Notes under the pieces: model-generated
What the model was told of the DNA's origin: nothing
Database searches by the model: none
Seen by the model: the letters and a program-made list of their open reading frames with translations, nothing else
Assembly: GCA_945861785.1 (NCBI GenBank)
Contig: CAMAWD010000014.1
Coordinates: 1-64,000 of the forward strand
Origin: Rhodoferax sp. OV413
Lineage (GTDB): Bacteria; Pseudomonadota; Gammaproteobacteria; Burkholderiales; Burkholderiaceae_C
DNA length: 64,000 nt
Direction: 5' to 3'
Shown here: positions 50,921 to 59,990 of the stretch, piece after piece
Position numbering within the stretch: position 1 is the first letter of the stretch
Layout: each line of letters opens with the position of its first letter
Position numbers and translations under genes: made by a program

Positions 50921-51877
50921 TCAGTCACGTGGCCGGAAACTGATCTCCAGAACGGGCGGCACCCGGCCGTCTGTATCGCGTGGCAAGGCTACCGATTTGT
51001 CGATGGCCTTGAGCACTGCGTCGTCCCAGGACTTGATGCCGCTGCTCTTGACGAGTTTGCGGCTGACGATGGTGCCGTCGGGGTCGGTGCGTACTTCGAC
51101 CAGCGCCTCCGGGTTGGTCGCCAGGGTCTCTGTGTAGACGATGTTCGGGCGAATTCTGGCGATCACGCGGCCACCGTAACTGGCGGAGGGGCCGGCAGAC
51201 TGCAACGCGGTGCCTGTGGACGCCTCCGTGCCGGTGCTGCCTGCAAGTGCCGCGCTGCGTTGCAGGTTGCGCAGGATGATGGCCTTGCGCTCTATTTCGA
51301 CCTTGCGTTCCAATTCGAGTTTCTTGCTGGCCTCCTGCTCGGCATTCAACTCGTCCTTGCGTTTCGCCTCCAATATGGCCTTCTGCTTGTCGGCCGCCAG
51401 GCGTTTGTCCAGTTCACGCTGCTCTTCCAGTTCACGCTGCTTGTCGAGCGCCTGTTGCTTTTCCTGTTTTTCCTGTTTTTCCTGCTGTTTCTGCTGCAGC
51501 TTGCGCAGCTTGTCACGATTGTCCTGCTCCAGCTTGTCGGCCAGCAACTGCTTCTCTTTTTGAATACGTTTGCGCTCCCGCTCCAGCACGATTGCGGGAT
51601 CGGGCAGCGCAGGGGTGGCTCGCACGCGGGGCGACGGGGTGGGCTTCGCCACGGGCGCTGGCACAGGGGGCCGGGGTGGCGGCGGTGCGGCGTTTTGTGG
51701 CACTGCGGCCCACAACTCGGCTTCGACGCTGATGACGGTTGGCGACTGCTTCCAGTGCAGTACCCATGTCAGCGCGGCGACCAGGCAGGCATGGGCGAGT
51801 ATGGCCAGGCCCACGGCGCGCAGCAGCCCGGGTGTCGGCGGGGGGGTAAATTCGAACCGGTCCGCGCTGGCGTTCAT
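50921..51877 (-). CDS. tolA: TolA-like periplasm-spanning protein
   Basis: TolA links the TolQR motor to the outer membrane in the Tol-Pal system. The 318-residue protein starts at ATG 51877. It has one membrane helix (about 19-38), a Pro-rich stretch (PPPPRPPVPAPV), a long Lys/Glu/Gln coiled coil (about 85-215, with EKQEKQEKQ repeats) and a C-terminal TonB/TolA-like domain (about 235-318, ending VPPVLEISFRPRD). Position directly after tolR confirms the identity. It is convergent with the TpsB gene; tolB and pal, which usually follow, are absent. Confidence 0.92.
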   Translation of the reverse strand: MNASADRFEFTPPPTPGLLRAVGLAILAHACLVAALTWVLHWKQSPTVISVEAELWAAVPQNAAPPPPRPPVPAPVAKPTPSPRVRATPALPDPAIVLERERKRIQKEKQLLADKLEQDNRDKLRKLQQKQQEKQEKQEKQQALDKQRELEEQRELDKRLAADKQKAILEAKRKDELNAEQEASKKLELERKVEIERKAIILRNLQRSAALAGSTGTEASTGTALQSAGPSASYGGRVIARIRPNIVYTETLATNPEALVEVRTDPDGTIVSRKLVKSSGIKSWDDAVLKAIDKSVALPRDTDGRVPPVLEISFRPRD

Positions 51878-51890
51878 TCTGGCGCTGCCG

Positions 51891-52310
<420 letters not shown>

Positions 52311-52322
52311 GGCGGCGAGCCC

Positions 52323-53015
52323 CTAACGCCCCGAGGCCGACGGGGCCCCGAGGTTGCGCTGCAGGATGTTGGAGAACTCCTCGATGAAGGTCTCCAGCCG
52401 GATGGAAATGCGGTCGATGTCGCGTGCGAAGCGGTTGTAGGCCACCACTGCGGGTATCGCCGCAAACAGGCCGATCGCGGTGGCGACCAAGGCCTCGGCA
52501 ATGCCGGGCGCCACGGTGGCCAGTGTGACCTGTTGCAGGTTGGCCAAACCCGTGAACGCGTGCATGATGCCCCAGATGGTGCCGAACAGACCGACATAGG
52601 GCGACACCGAACCCACCGACGCCAGGAAGGACAGGTTGGATTCGACCTCGTCCATCTCGCGCTGGAAACTGGCGCGCATCGCACGGCGCGCGCCGTCCAT
52701 CAGCGTGGCAGCGTCGGTGATGCGGCGCTCGCGCAGCTTCTGGTACTCGCGCATGCCGCTGGCAAAGATGCGTTCCATCGCGCCCGATTCGCGGGCGTTC
52801 TTGGCGGCAGCGGCAAACAGGTCGTTCAGGCTGGTTCCCGACCAGAACTCGCGCTCGAAGGTTTCGTTGAGCCCCTTGATGCGCCGGATCGCGAACAGCT
52901 TGCGGAAAATCGCCGCCCAGCTCGACACCGACACCAGCACCAGCAGCAGCATGACCGCCTGCACAACGATGCTGGCATTGAGCACCAGATGCAGGATGGA
53001 CAGGTCTTGGTTCAT
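52323..53015 (-). CDS. tolQ: Tol-Pal motor protein TolQ
   Basis: TolQ is the three-helix membrane subunit of the Tol-Pal stator, homologous to ExbB and MotA. The 230-residue protein starts at ATG 53015. Helix 1 lies at about 15-37. The conserved block from GSVSPYVGLFGTIWGIMHAF to APGIAEALVATAIGLFAAIPAVVAYN forms helices 2 and 3. It is the first gene of the tolQRA run. ybgC, often first in the cluster, is absent; an aminotransferase gene is 73 bp upstream. Confidence 0.96.
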   Translation of the reverse strand: MNQDLSILHLVLNASIVVQAVMLLLVLVSVSSWAAIFRKLFAIRRIKGLNETFEREFWSGTSLNDLFAAAAKNARESGAMERIFASGMREYQKLRERRITDAATLMDGARRAMRASFQREMDEVESNLSFLASVGSVSPYVGLFGTIWGIMHAFTGLANLQQVTLATVAPGIAEALVATAIGLFAAIPAVVAYNRFARDIDRISIRLETFIEEFSNILQRNLGAPSASGR

Positions 53016-53088
53016 GGCAGGGCTTTCATGATGTTGCTTTGAATTCTCGCAGGCTTTGAGCCGGGGCTCGCAGAGCAAAACGCCGTGT

Positions 53089-54276
53089 TCATCCCAGCAT
53101 GGCCGCAATGCGGCCAACCGCCGTGCGCAGCTCGCCCATGGCGCTGGCGCTCGAAAAGCGGATGAACCTGGCCGTCTCGGCCTGCCCGAAGTCGCGCCCA
53201 GGGGTGACCGCCACGTGCGCCTTGTTGAGCAGTTCGAAGGTGAAATCCCAGCTGTCCTTGATGCCCAGGCGCGCGCAGGCCGCGGAGCAGTCGGCCCAGG
53301 CGTAGAACGCGCCATCGGGCAGCACCGGCACTGTCAGGCCCAGCCGGTTCAGTTCGGGCACCAGGTAGTCGCGCCGGGCCTTGAATTCGGCGCGCCGGTG
53401 TTCGTAGTCGGCGATGCTGTCGGGCTCGAAGCAGGCCAGTGCCGCATGCTGCGCAATCGTGCTCGGGCAGATGAACAAATTTTGGGCCAGCCGTTCGATC
53501 ACCGGCACCAGGGCCTCTGGCACCACCAGCCAGCCCAGCCGCCAGCCGGTCATGCTGAAGTATTTGCTGAAGCTGTTGATGCTCACGATGTCGTCGTCCA
53601 GCGCCAGCGCGCTGCGCCCGAAGTGCGCGTCGAAACTCAGGCCGAGGTAGATCTCGTCCACCATCGTGATGCCGCCGCGCGACTGCACCAGCGCATGGAT
53701 GCGTTGCAGCTCCTGCGGGTCGATCGAGGTGCCGGTGGGGTTCGAGGGCGAGGCCAGCAGCACACCGCGCGTGCGCCCCGGCGCCCAGGCTTCGCGGACG
53801 CGCTCGGCACTGAGCTGGTAACGCTCGGCTGCGGTCGTGGGCAGCAACACGGCCCGGCCGTCGGCGGCCTGCACGAACTGCCGGTTGCACGGGTAACTCG
53901 GGTCGGGCATGAGGATTTCATCGCCGGCCTCCACCAGTGCCAGGCAGGCGAGCTGCAGGGCCGCCGACGCGCCGGCCGTGACCACGATGCGGGAGGCCGG
54001 CACCGCCACGGAAAACCGCGTGCGGTACCAGTCGCTGATGCGTTCACGCAGGGCCGGCAAGCCGGTGGCCTGGGTGTACTGCGTCTTGCCATCGCGAATG
54101 GCGCGTTCGGCCGCCTCGCGCACCAGCGCTGGCGCGGTGAAGTCGGGCTCACCGATGTTCAGGTAGACCATCGGCCGGTCGGTGTGCGCGACCTGCCGCC
54201 CCAGCAGGGCCGCCGCCTTGCCGACCTCCATCACGTGGAACGGCTCTATGCGTTGCGCGCGGCCAGAAATGCGCAT
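53089..54276 (-). CDS. PLP-dependent class I/II aminotransferase
   Basis: This 395-residue fold-type I enzyme transfers amino groups between amino and keto acids. The cofactor Lys is in SFSKYFSMTGWRLGW (about 235-249). Other class I signatures are LNIGEPDF, TAGASAALQLA, DPSYPCNR, SPSNPTGT, DEIYLGLSF and the substrate-carboxylate Arg in RFIRFSSA. It is closest in appearance to AspC/AlaA-type aminotransferases; the substrate is uncertain. It lies 3 bp after nusB and so is probably in the rib-nusB transcript. Confidence 0.92.
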   Translation of the reverse strand: MRISGRAQRIEPFHVMEVGKAAALLGRQVAHTDRPMVYLNIGEPDFTAPALVREAAERAIRDGKTQYTQATGLPALRERISDWYRTRFSVAVPASRIVVTAGASAALQLACLALVEAGDEILMPDPSYPCNRQFVQAADGRAVLLPTTAAERYQLSAERVREAWAPGRTRGVLLASPSNPTGTSIDPQELQRIHALVQSRGGITMVDEIYLGLSFDAHFGRSALALDDDIVSINSFSKYFSMTGWRLGWLVVPEALVPVIERLAQNLFICPSTIAQHAALACFEPDSIADYEHRRAEFKARRDYLVPELNRLGLTVPVLPDGAFYAWADCSAACARLGIKDSWDFTFELLNKAHVAVTPGRDFGQAETARFIRFSSASAMGELRTAVGRIAAMLG

Positions 54277-54279
54277 GGT

Positions 54280-54837
54280 TCAGGCACCGGGCTTTGGGCC
54301 GCGCGCCTTGGTGTTGCCATGGTCGTTGCTGACCTCGGCCTCACGCAGGCGGGGCGCCAGCTTGTTGAGCACACCGTTCACGTACTTGTGGCCGTCGGTG
54401 CCGCCGAACTCCTTGGCCAGCTCGATGCATTCGTTGAGTACCACGCGCCACGGCACGTCCATGCAGTGCTGGAATTCGTAGGCACCGATCCACAGGATGG
54501 CGTGTTCGATCGGCGATAGCTCTTCGAGCTTGCGGTCGAGCAGGGGCACGATCAGTGCATCGAGTTCTGCCTGCTGGGCGACGCAGCCGCTCAGCAGGGC
54601 GTCGTAATGGGCCGAATCGCATTTGCCAAAACCCAGCAGGTCGCGGGTGAATGCGTCGATATCGGGCAAGGCGTTGCGGCCGATCTGGTGCTGGTAGAGC
54701 GCCTGCAGCCCAAACTCGCGCGAGCGGCTGCGCGCCGACTTGCTGCCGGCCTTGCGTGCGCCGGTGCTGGTGACGCCGGTGCGGGACTGCCGGGGCGGGC
54801 GCGTGCCCGGTGCGGTGGCGTGTGGGACATCGCTCAT
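54280..54837 (-). CDS. nusB: transcription antitermination factor NusB
   Basis: NusB binds boxA RNA with NusE and supports antitermination on rRNA operons. The 185-residue protein has a basic disordered N-terminal extension (about 40 residues), then [31 protein letters not shown] and [26 protein letters not shown], the typical NusB helices. The ATG overlaps the ribH stop (ATGA), the common ribH-nusB pair. Confidence 0.97.
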   Translation of the reverse strand: MSDVPHATAPGTRPPRQSRTGVTSTGARKAGSKSARSRSREFGLQALYQHQIGRNALPDIDAFTRDLLGFGKCDSAHYDALLSGCVAQQAELDALIVPLLDRKLEELSPIEHAILWIGAYEFQHCMDVPWRVVLNECIELAKEFGGTDGHKYVNGVLNKLAPRLREAEVSNDHGNTKARGPKPGA

Positions 54838-55310
54838 GCCAGTTCTTCCAGCAGGTTGGCCATTTCAACGGCCACGCGGGCGGCCTCGCGGCCCTTGTCG
54901 TGCTGGCGCGCAACCGCCTGCTCGAGGTTGTCGGTGGTCAGGATGGCGTTGGCCACCGGCAACTGGTAGTCCAGTGCGATGCGGCTCACGCCGGCACCCG
55001 ACTCGTTGGCCACCAACTCGAAATGGTAGGTCTCGCCGCGGATGATGCACCCCAGCGCGATCAGGGCGTCGTATTTCGCCGACTCGGCCAGCGCCTGCAG
55101 GGCGACGGGCACTTCGAGCGCGCCGGGCACCTGCACATGGTCGACATGGGCGTCCGGCACGCCAAGCTGGCGCAGTTCGGCTTTGCAGGCCGCTGCCAGT
55201 GCATTGGTGATGTCTTCGTTGAAACGGGCCTGGACGATCGCGAGCCTGAGCTTCTTGCCGTTGAGACGGGTGTCCCCCGGTTCCAGTTTTCCCTTGTCAG
55301 CGCCGAACAT
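54834..55310 (-). CDS. ribH: 6,7-dimethyl-8-ribityllumazine synthase
   Basis: RibH condenses the ribityl-pyrimidine with dihydroxybutanone phosphate to lumazine. The 158-residue protein has [26 protein letters not shown], the active-site [18 protein letters not shown] and [11 protein letters not shown]. Length is standard. It lies between ribBA and nusB on the same strand. Confidence 0.97.
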   Translation of the reverse strand: MFGADKGKLEPGDTRLNGKKLRLAIVQARFNEDITNALAAACKAELRQLGVPDAHVDHVQVPGALEVPVALQALAESAKYDALIALGCIIRGETYHFELVANESGAGVSRIALDYQLPVANAILTTDNLEQAVARQHDKGREAARVAVEMANLLEELA

Positions 55311-55331
55311 GTGGTGTCCCTGTGGTGTGTG

Positions 55332-56447
55332 TCATTGGGTGATGTAGCCGGTGATTTCCAGGCCGTAACCGGCCATGCTGGGCATGCGCCGTGGATTGCC
55401 CATGAGTTGCATGCGGTGCACGCCGCACCCCCGCAGTATCTGCGCACCAATGCCGTAGGTGCGCAGGTCCAGGCGACCGCGCTCCGGCCCGTGGCTGGCG
55501 CGCGCCGTGCCTTCGAACTGGGCCAGCAACTGCGCTGCGCTCTCGCCGCAATTGAGCAACACGACCACGCCCCGGCCTTCCTGGGCGATACGTGCCAGGC
55601 TGGTGTCGAGGCTCCACGAGTGCATGGCGCGGCCGGTTTCGAGCAGGTCGAGTACCGACAGCGGCTCGTGCACCCGCACCGGCACGGTGTCCTGCGGGCC
55701 CCACGCGCCCCGCACCAGCGCCAGGTGGACACCCTGGCCGGGTTTGTCGCGGTAGGCATGGGCCGTGAATTCACCGCTCGCGGTCTGCATGGCGCGGCTG
55801 CCCAGGTGTTCGATCAGCGACTCGACGCGGCTGCGGTGTTCGATCAGGCTGGCGATGGTGCCGATCTTCAGGCCATGCTCGGCGGCGAACAGTTGCAGGT
55901 CGGGCAGGCGGGCCATGGTGCCGTCGTCCTTCATGATCTCGCAGATCACCGACGCGGGCGAACATCCGGCCATGGCCGCCAGGTCGCAACCGGCCTCGGT
56001 GTGGCCGGCTCGCATCAGCACACCGCCGTCGACAGCCTGCAGCGGAAAGATATGGCCCGGCTGGACCAGGTCGTCCGGGCGCGCGTTGGCCGCCACCGCC
56101 GCCTGCACGGTGCGGGCCCGGTCGGCGGCCGAGATGCCGGTGGTGACGCCCTCGGCGGCTTCGATGGAGACCGTGAACGCGGTGCCTTTCTTGTCGCCGT
56201 TGCGCGCCACCATGGGTGGCAACTGCAGGCGCTCGCAGGTCTGGCGTGTGAGCGTCAGGCAGATCAGCCCGCGGCCGAAACGCGCCATGAAATTGATGGC
56301 GGCGGCATTCACATGGTCGGCCGCCAGCACCAGGTCGCCTTCGTTTTCGCGGTCTTCCTCGTCCACCAGGATCACCATGCGGCCTGCGCGCAGGTCGGCG
56401 ACGATGTCTTCCACTGGTGAAATGGGGGCGGGGCTCAGGCTGCTCAT
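55332..56447 (-). CDS. ribBA: RibBA-type DHBP synthase with degenerate GTP cyclohydrolase II domain
   Basis: The N-terminal half (about 1-210) is 3,4-dihydroxy-2-butanone-4-phosphate synthase. Its metal and catalytic motifs are present: [20 protein letters not shown]-like [20 protein letters not shown] and [13 protein letters not shown]. The C-terminal half has the GTP cyclohydrolase II fold, but the zinc site (normally three Cys in the C-x10-C-x-C pattern) is absent: [14 protein letters not shown] runs where SECLTGD...RCDC should be. Only the DHBP synthase activity is expected, so a separate ribA is needed elsewhere. The ATG at 56447 overlaps the ribE stop. Confidence 0.93.
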   Translation of the reverse strand: MSSLSPAPISPVEDIVADLRAGRMVILVDEEDRENEGDLVLAADHVNAAAINFMARFGRGLICLTLTRQTCERLQLPPMVARNGDKKGTAFTVSIEAAEGVTTGISAADRARTVQAAVAANARPDDLVQPGHIFPLQAVDGGVLMRAGHTEAGCDLAAMAGCSPASVICEIMKDDGTMARLPDLQLFAAEHGLKIGTIASLIEHRSRVESLIEHLGSRAMQTASGEFTAHAYRDKPGQGVHLALVRGAWGPQDTVPVRVHEPLSVLDLLETGRAMHSWSLDTSLARIAQEGRGVVVLLNCGESAAQLLAQFEGTARASHGPERGRLDLRTYGIGAQILRGCGVHRMQLMGNPRRMPSMAGYGLEITGYITQ

Positions 56448-57088
56448 GGGTTTCCTTTTGCGGGTACTGTGGCCGGCGCGCCGAGCATACGTTCCACATA
56501 CCGGGCGATCAGGTCGATCTCGAGGTTCACCGCAGCACCTGGCAGCAAGGTGCCCAGTGCCGTGTTCTGCACGGTGTGCGGGATCAGGTTGATGCTGATG
56601 TCGCATCCGCCCTCGCCATCCGTGACACGGTTCACGGTCAGGCTGACTCCGTTCACGGTGATGGAGCCCTTGAAGGCCAGGAAGCGGGCGAGCGTGGCGG
56701 GGATGTGCAGGCACAGTTCCCAGCTCTCGCCGACCTGCGCGAAACGGGTCACTTTGCCCACGCCGTCCACATGGCCGGATACGATATGGCCACCCAGCCG
56801 GTCATTGGCGCGCAGCGCCTTTTCGAGGTTCACCGTGCCCGCGTCGTCCAGGCCGGCGGTATGGGCCAGGGATTCGGCGGAGATGTCGATGCTGAACCGG
56901 CGCGCCGCGGCATCGAACCCGGTGACGGTCATGCAGGCGCCGTTGAGCGCAATGCTGTCGCCCAACCCCACATCGTCGAGGTACGCAGGCGGGCATTCGA
57001 CTGTCAGGCGTTTGCCGTGTGTTGAAGAGCTTCCAAGGGCGTCGACGGCGACAATGCGCCCCACGCCGGTAATGATTCCGGTGAACAT
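56444..57088 (-). CDS. ribE: riboflavin synthase (alpha subunit type)
   Basis: Riboflavin synthase dismutates two lumazines into riboflavin. The 214-residue protein has the two tandem beta-barrel repeats: [10 protein letters not shown] with [14 protein letters not shown] in the first, and [13 protein letters not shown] with [15 protein letters not shown] in the second. The C-terminal helix follows. The stop overlaps the ribBA start (ATGA). ribD, which normally precedes it, is about 2.9 kb away beyond an inserted segment. Confidence 0.96.
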   Translation of the reverse strand: MFTGIITGVGRIVAVDALGSSSTHGKRLTVECPPAYLDDVGLGDSIALNGACMTVTGFDAAARRFSIDISAESLAHTAGLDDAGTVNLEKALRANDRLGGHIVSGHVDGVGKVTRFAQVGESWELCLHIPATLARFLAFKGSITVNGVSLTVNRVTDGEGGCDISINLIPHTVQNTALGTLLPGAAVNLEIDLIARYVERMLGAPATVPAKGNP

Positions 57089-57298
57089 GTGCGTATTTTA
57101 GGTGCCGCGTCTGCGGCTTCTTGCTTCGGTGCCTGGTCTGGGGGCTTTTCGTGTCGATTCTTCGGCGATTGGCAGCGCGATGTTGCTGCTGGTCTCACCC
57201 CGGATCATGGCAATCCGGGTACGGATGGCCTGGTGGGGGATCAGGCCGACGGCGCATTCGGCTCCGCGGTTGTCCCTCCGGCCTTCGGCCTCCTTCCT

Positions 57299-57928
57299 TT
57301 ATGCCGCTGCGCCGAACGCACCGCCGACCTGATCCGGTAACTTGGTTGGAGTGCGGCTTGCCAAGGACTGCCCCCAGTCATTGAACTTGGCCACCGCATC
57401 CCACAGTGCTGGCTTGATTTTCAACTGGGCAATACGCGGAAATGCATCGAGGAAAGCCCGGGTCGAGACGACATGCGCGTTGCCAGGCAGTGGCGACAAT
57501 TCGCGCAAGAAATAGTCGTCTTCAGCCAGGATCAGAACAGGAATGCCAGGCGGATGTCCGATGAGCTCGCGAACGTACTGGACGATGGACATCTCGCCTG
57601 GGTCATGAGGCGGCCCGAGGTCAACGCCAAGCTGTTTCGAAAGCTCCGGGTCGTCCGCCAGGCGTTCCTTCAGCATGAACAAGCTCTTGTAGTTCTTGCC
57701 CAGCCCGGTCTCCTCGATTTCGATGCGGCCAAAGTTCCGCACGATGAATTGGTGAATCGCCATCGCGTCCGGGAATTCGTTGCGCCTTCGGGTGGCTTCA
57801 AACTCTACGTAGTCGGTGAGAACAATGCGAACGTCCTCCTTGAAAGCCAGCAGAGTGTCGAGCAAATCCAGCTTCGCCAGCGTGATCAATGGCCCGGTGT
57901 CGGGCACGACAATCCGGACGGTGGTCAA
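57299..57928 (-). CDS. PIN-domain toxin-like protein
   Basis: The 209-residue product begins VRIVVPDTGPLITLAKL, the first strand and catalytic Asp region of PIN ribonucleases. A LTDYVEFEATRR helix follows, with acidic residues, and a later VLILAEDDYFLREL strand-loop holding the expected acidic cluster. It is longer than VapC (about 130) and fits the larger PIN toxins of Burkholderiales. The start TTG at 57928 overlaps the antitoxin stop (TTGA). Its gene end lies about 210 bp from ribE. RNase activity is inferred. Confidence 0.75.
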   Translation of the reverse strand: MTTVRIVVPDTGPLITLAKLDLLDTLLAFKEDVRIVLTDYVEFEATRRRNEFPDAMAIHQFIVRNFGRIEIEETGLGKNYKSLFMLKERLADDPELSKQLGVDLGPPHDPGEMSIVQYVRELIGHPPGIPVLILAEDDYFLRELSPLPGNAHVVSTRAFLDAFPRIAQLKIKPALWDAVAKFNDWGQSLASRTPTKLPDQVGGAFGAAA

Positions 57929-58242
57929 GCCTGTCCAATCAATCGTTCGATTTCGGCGGCCATGAATTGTTCTTTGACCGTATTCGCCTGCACTCGAAGA
58001 CCAGCCGCATGCATGGCGTCGACAAGTTCGCCATACCATGTCAGCCCGAGCCTTTTCATGGCCGTTGCGCGCGGCATTGCGCCAGCGGCATACGAACAAA
58101 GCACGCCCATTCGCGCTTCAGCCGCCGGCATCAGCGCCACCTTTTCTTTGCCATGCCGTTCGAGCATGATCAGGTCGACGCAGGCATCGTCGAGCACTTG
58201 TCCAAGTACGTTTTTTGCGCGGGTGGCGGCAATTGTTTTCAT
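57925..58242 (-). CDS. probable antitoxin of the PIN-toxin pair
   Basis: The 105-residue protein begins MKTIAATRAKNVLGQVLDDA, which resembles the Phd/YefM-type start (small beta strand then helix that binds operator DNA). VALMPAAEAR matches the usual Phd region. The C-terminal half (NTVKEQFMAAEIERLIG) is helical and would wrap the toxin. It is upstream of and coupled to the toxin gene, the normal order. AT-rich repeats just upstream could be the operator. Confidence 0.78.
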   Translation of the reverse strand: MKTIAATRAKNVLGQVLDDACVDLIMLERHGKEKVALMPAAEARMGVLCSYAAGAMPRATAMKRLGLTWYGELVDAMHAAGLRVQANTVKEQFMAAEIERLIGQA

Positions 58243-58255
58243 GGTACTTCGAAAG

Positions 58256-58286
58256 AATAGCTATTTTTAAATATTAGCTATTTTAT
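58256..58286. promoter_or_regulatory. AT-rich operator/promoter of the toxin-antitoxin pair
   Basis: This stretch of almost pure A/T in high-GC surroundings contains two direct copies of TAGCTATTTT (58258-58267 and 58275-58284), spaced 17 bp apart. AATAGCTATT at the first copy is itself a palindrome. The position just upstream of the antitoxin ATG (58242, minus) fits autoregulation by the antitoxin-toxin complex. Confidence 0.5.
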
Positions 58287-58332
58287 TTGGACTGGCCTGA
58301 CGAGGTCAAGGACGAGGCAAACCTGTGGACCA

Positions 58333-58372
58333 GGCAAACCGCGCAATCAGCCGCAGATCCGACCCCATCATC
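58333..58372 (-). pseudogene. short echo of the ribD 3' end
   Basis: Forty bases match the end of ribD (60009-60048) at 33 positions without gaps, in the same orientation. Read in the ribD frame they encode MMGSDLRLIARF against VMVGPDLRLLARF. Nothing further upstream matches. It may be a leftover of a displaced ribD terminus. Confidence 0.4.
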
Positions 58373-58468
58373 GGTGCCAACCTGGGCACCGTCACACTGC
58401 GCGGCACCAGTAGTCGCGGCAGGATCAACCCGCGCATGGTCACGCGTGTGTCGCACAAACCGCAGAGC

Positions 58469-58487
58469 GCGACACTTTATCTGTCGC
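58469..58487. promoter_or_regulatory. inverted repeat upstream of the Fic-like gene
   Basis: GCGACA-N7-TGTCGC forms a perfect dyad 67 bp before the start at 58554; another TGTCGC half-site lies at 58449-58454. TTGCAC (58497-58502) and a loose ATACTG 17 bp later could be the promoter. This could be an operator; the evidence is only symmetry and position. Confidence 0.3.
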
Positions 58488-58553
58488 AAAAAGCATTTGC
58501 ACGTCATAAAAGTGACGCGATACTGGCGTCTGCTGGCTCAAAAGGACATAACC

Positions 58554-59978
58554 ATGCCAAAAATCACGACGCAGGAGGGACTGAATCGCTTGTTCGATCT
58601 GATTTCAAAACATCAGGATGGGATCGGCATGGATGCCCTGCTGGGGTCCATGGGGGGCAGCCTGCAGCGTCGCAGTTTGCAGCGACGTTTGGCTACGCTG
58701 ATTGAACAAGGGCAGGTGGAGATGTTTGGCAAGTCGCGTTCGGCGCGTTATCGCCGCGCTCCAGGGCTTGCGACGGCATCCATCCAGGAAAAGGTAAACG
58801 CCAAGGGTCGCGTGCCGGCCGAGGTTTACGTGGCCACGTCCCCCGAAGGCGAAGAGATCAAGGCCTACGTGCGCCAACCGCGCCAGTTGCGTCCGCCGGT
58901 CGGCTACAAGCTGGAGTTTCTGGAGGCTTATCACCCCAATCAGGTCGGGTACCTGCCGCACGGATTGCGCGACCAACTGCACGCACTCGGCCGCTCACCA
59001 GCAGAACACACTCCGGCGGGCACCTTTGCCCGCGACATTCTCAACCGCTTGCTGATTGATCTTTCCTGGGCGTCCTCCCGGTTGGAGGGCAATACTTACA
59101 GCCGTCTGGATACCGAGCGCCTGATCGAATTCGGCCAGGCCGCCGAGGGGAAGGGTGCGCTGGAGACCCAGATGATCCTGAACCACAAGGATGCCATTGA
59201 GTACCTTGTTCGCGACCCTGAACATGCAAGCCTGTCCAGGGACACCGTCATTGCGCTGCATGCTCTTCTGTCGGACGGTTTGATGGCCGACCCCACTGCG
59301 TGTGGCCGCATACGCCGTCGGGCCGTGGAAATCGGCGGCAGTGTCTATCTGCCAGTGGCCTTGCCCCAGCGACTGGAGGAGTTGTTTGGCATCGTCATCC
59401 AGATGGCTGAGGAAATCCACGACCCGTTCGAGCAGGCTTTTTTCCTGATGGTGCATTTGCCTTACCTGCAACCCTTTGAGGACGTCAACAAGCGGGTGTC
59501 TCGTCTGGCCGCGAACATTCCGCTCATTCGCCACAACCTGTGTCCGCTGTCGTTCATCGACGTCCCGCAGCAGGCCTACGTGGATGCCATGATCGGCGTG
59601 TATGAACTGAACCGCGTCGAGTTGCTCCGCGATGTTTTCGTCTGGGCCTATGAACGTTCCTGCCAACAATACGTGGCAGTGAAGCAGAACCTTGTGCCAC
59701 CCGACATTTTTCGGCTGCGTTATCGGCAGGCATTGAGCGAAGTTGTCGCAGCGATCGTGCGCAACGACGAACCAGCAACGGACACAGCGGCGCGCGCCAG
59801 AACGCCTGTCACCGTACCGATGGTGGACCGGAACCACTTCATTGAACTGGTGCTCGGGGAGTTCAAAACCTTGCACCCGGGCAATGCCATTCGTTTTGGC
59901 ATCCGGCCCCTGGAACTCGCTGCCTGGCAAGACAAGCACCTGCGCAACAGCGGTCATGCGGATGCAGGCAAGCGCTGA
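58554..59978 (+). CDS. Fic-like protein with altered active site
   Basis: This 474-residue protein starts at ATG 58554, 7 nt after AAAGGAC. The N-terminal part (about 1-70) looks like a winged helix (SLQRRSLQRRLATLIEQG, then ARYRR), suggesting DNA binding or autoregulation. The inhibitory-helix motif SSRLEGN is at about 177-183, followed by the Fic core. The Fic loop reads QPFEDVNKRVSRLA where the usual signature is HPFxxGNGR, so the catalytic His is Gln and the phosphate-loop Gly are Val and Lys. Classical AMP transfer is therefore unlikely. It is divergent from the antitoxin and convergent with ribD. Confidence 0.85.
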   Translation: MPKITTQEGLNRLFDLISKHQDGIGMDALLGSMGGSLQRRSLQRRLATLIEQGQVEMFGKSRSARYRRAPGLATASIQEKVNAKGRVPAEVYVATSPEGEEIKAYVRQPRQLRPPVGYKLEFLEAYHPNQVGYLPHGLRDQLHALGRSPAEHTPAGTFARDILNRLLIDLSWASSRLEGNTYSRLDTERLIEFGQAAEGKGALETQMILNHKDAIEYLVRDPEHASLSRDTVIALHALLSDGLMADPTACGRIRRRAVEIGGSVYLPVALPQRLEELFGIVIQMAEEIHDPFEQAFFLMVHLPYLQPFEDVNKRVSRLAANIPLIRHNLCPLSFIDVPQQAYVDAMIGVYELNRVELLRDVFVWAYERSCQQYVAVKQNLVPPDIFRLRYRQALSEVVAAIVRNDEPATDTAARARTPVTVPMVDRNHFIELVLGEFKTLHPGNAIRFGIRPLELAAWQDKHLRNSGHADAGKR

Positions 59979-59990
59979 TCCCTTGGAATA

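Noticed and set aside
57089-57298. Minus-strand frame in the gap between ribE and the PIN toxin gene (contains IRTRIAMIRG-like sequence)
   Set aside because: It is open but has no start context, and the resemblance to any family is too vague to call; the gap is listed as holding no supported gene.
56400-57300. FMN riboswitch near the rib genes
   Set aside because: I looked upstream of ribE, ribBA, ribH and ribD for the conserved RFN blocks and saw none.
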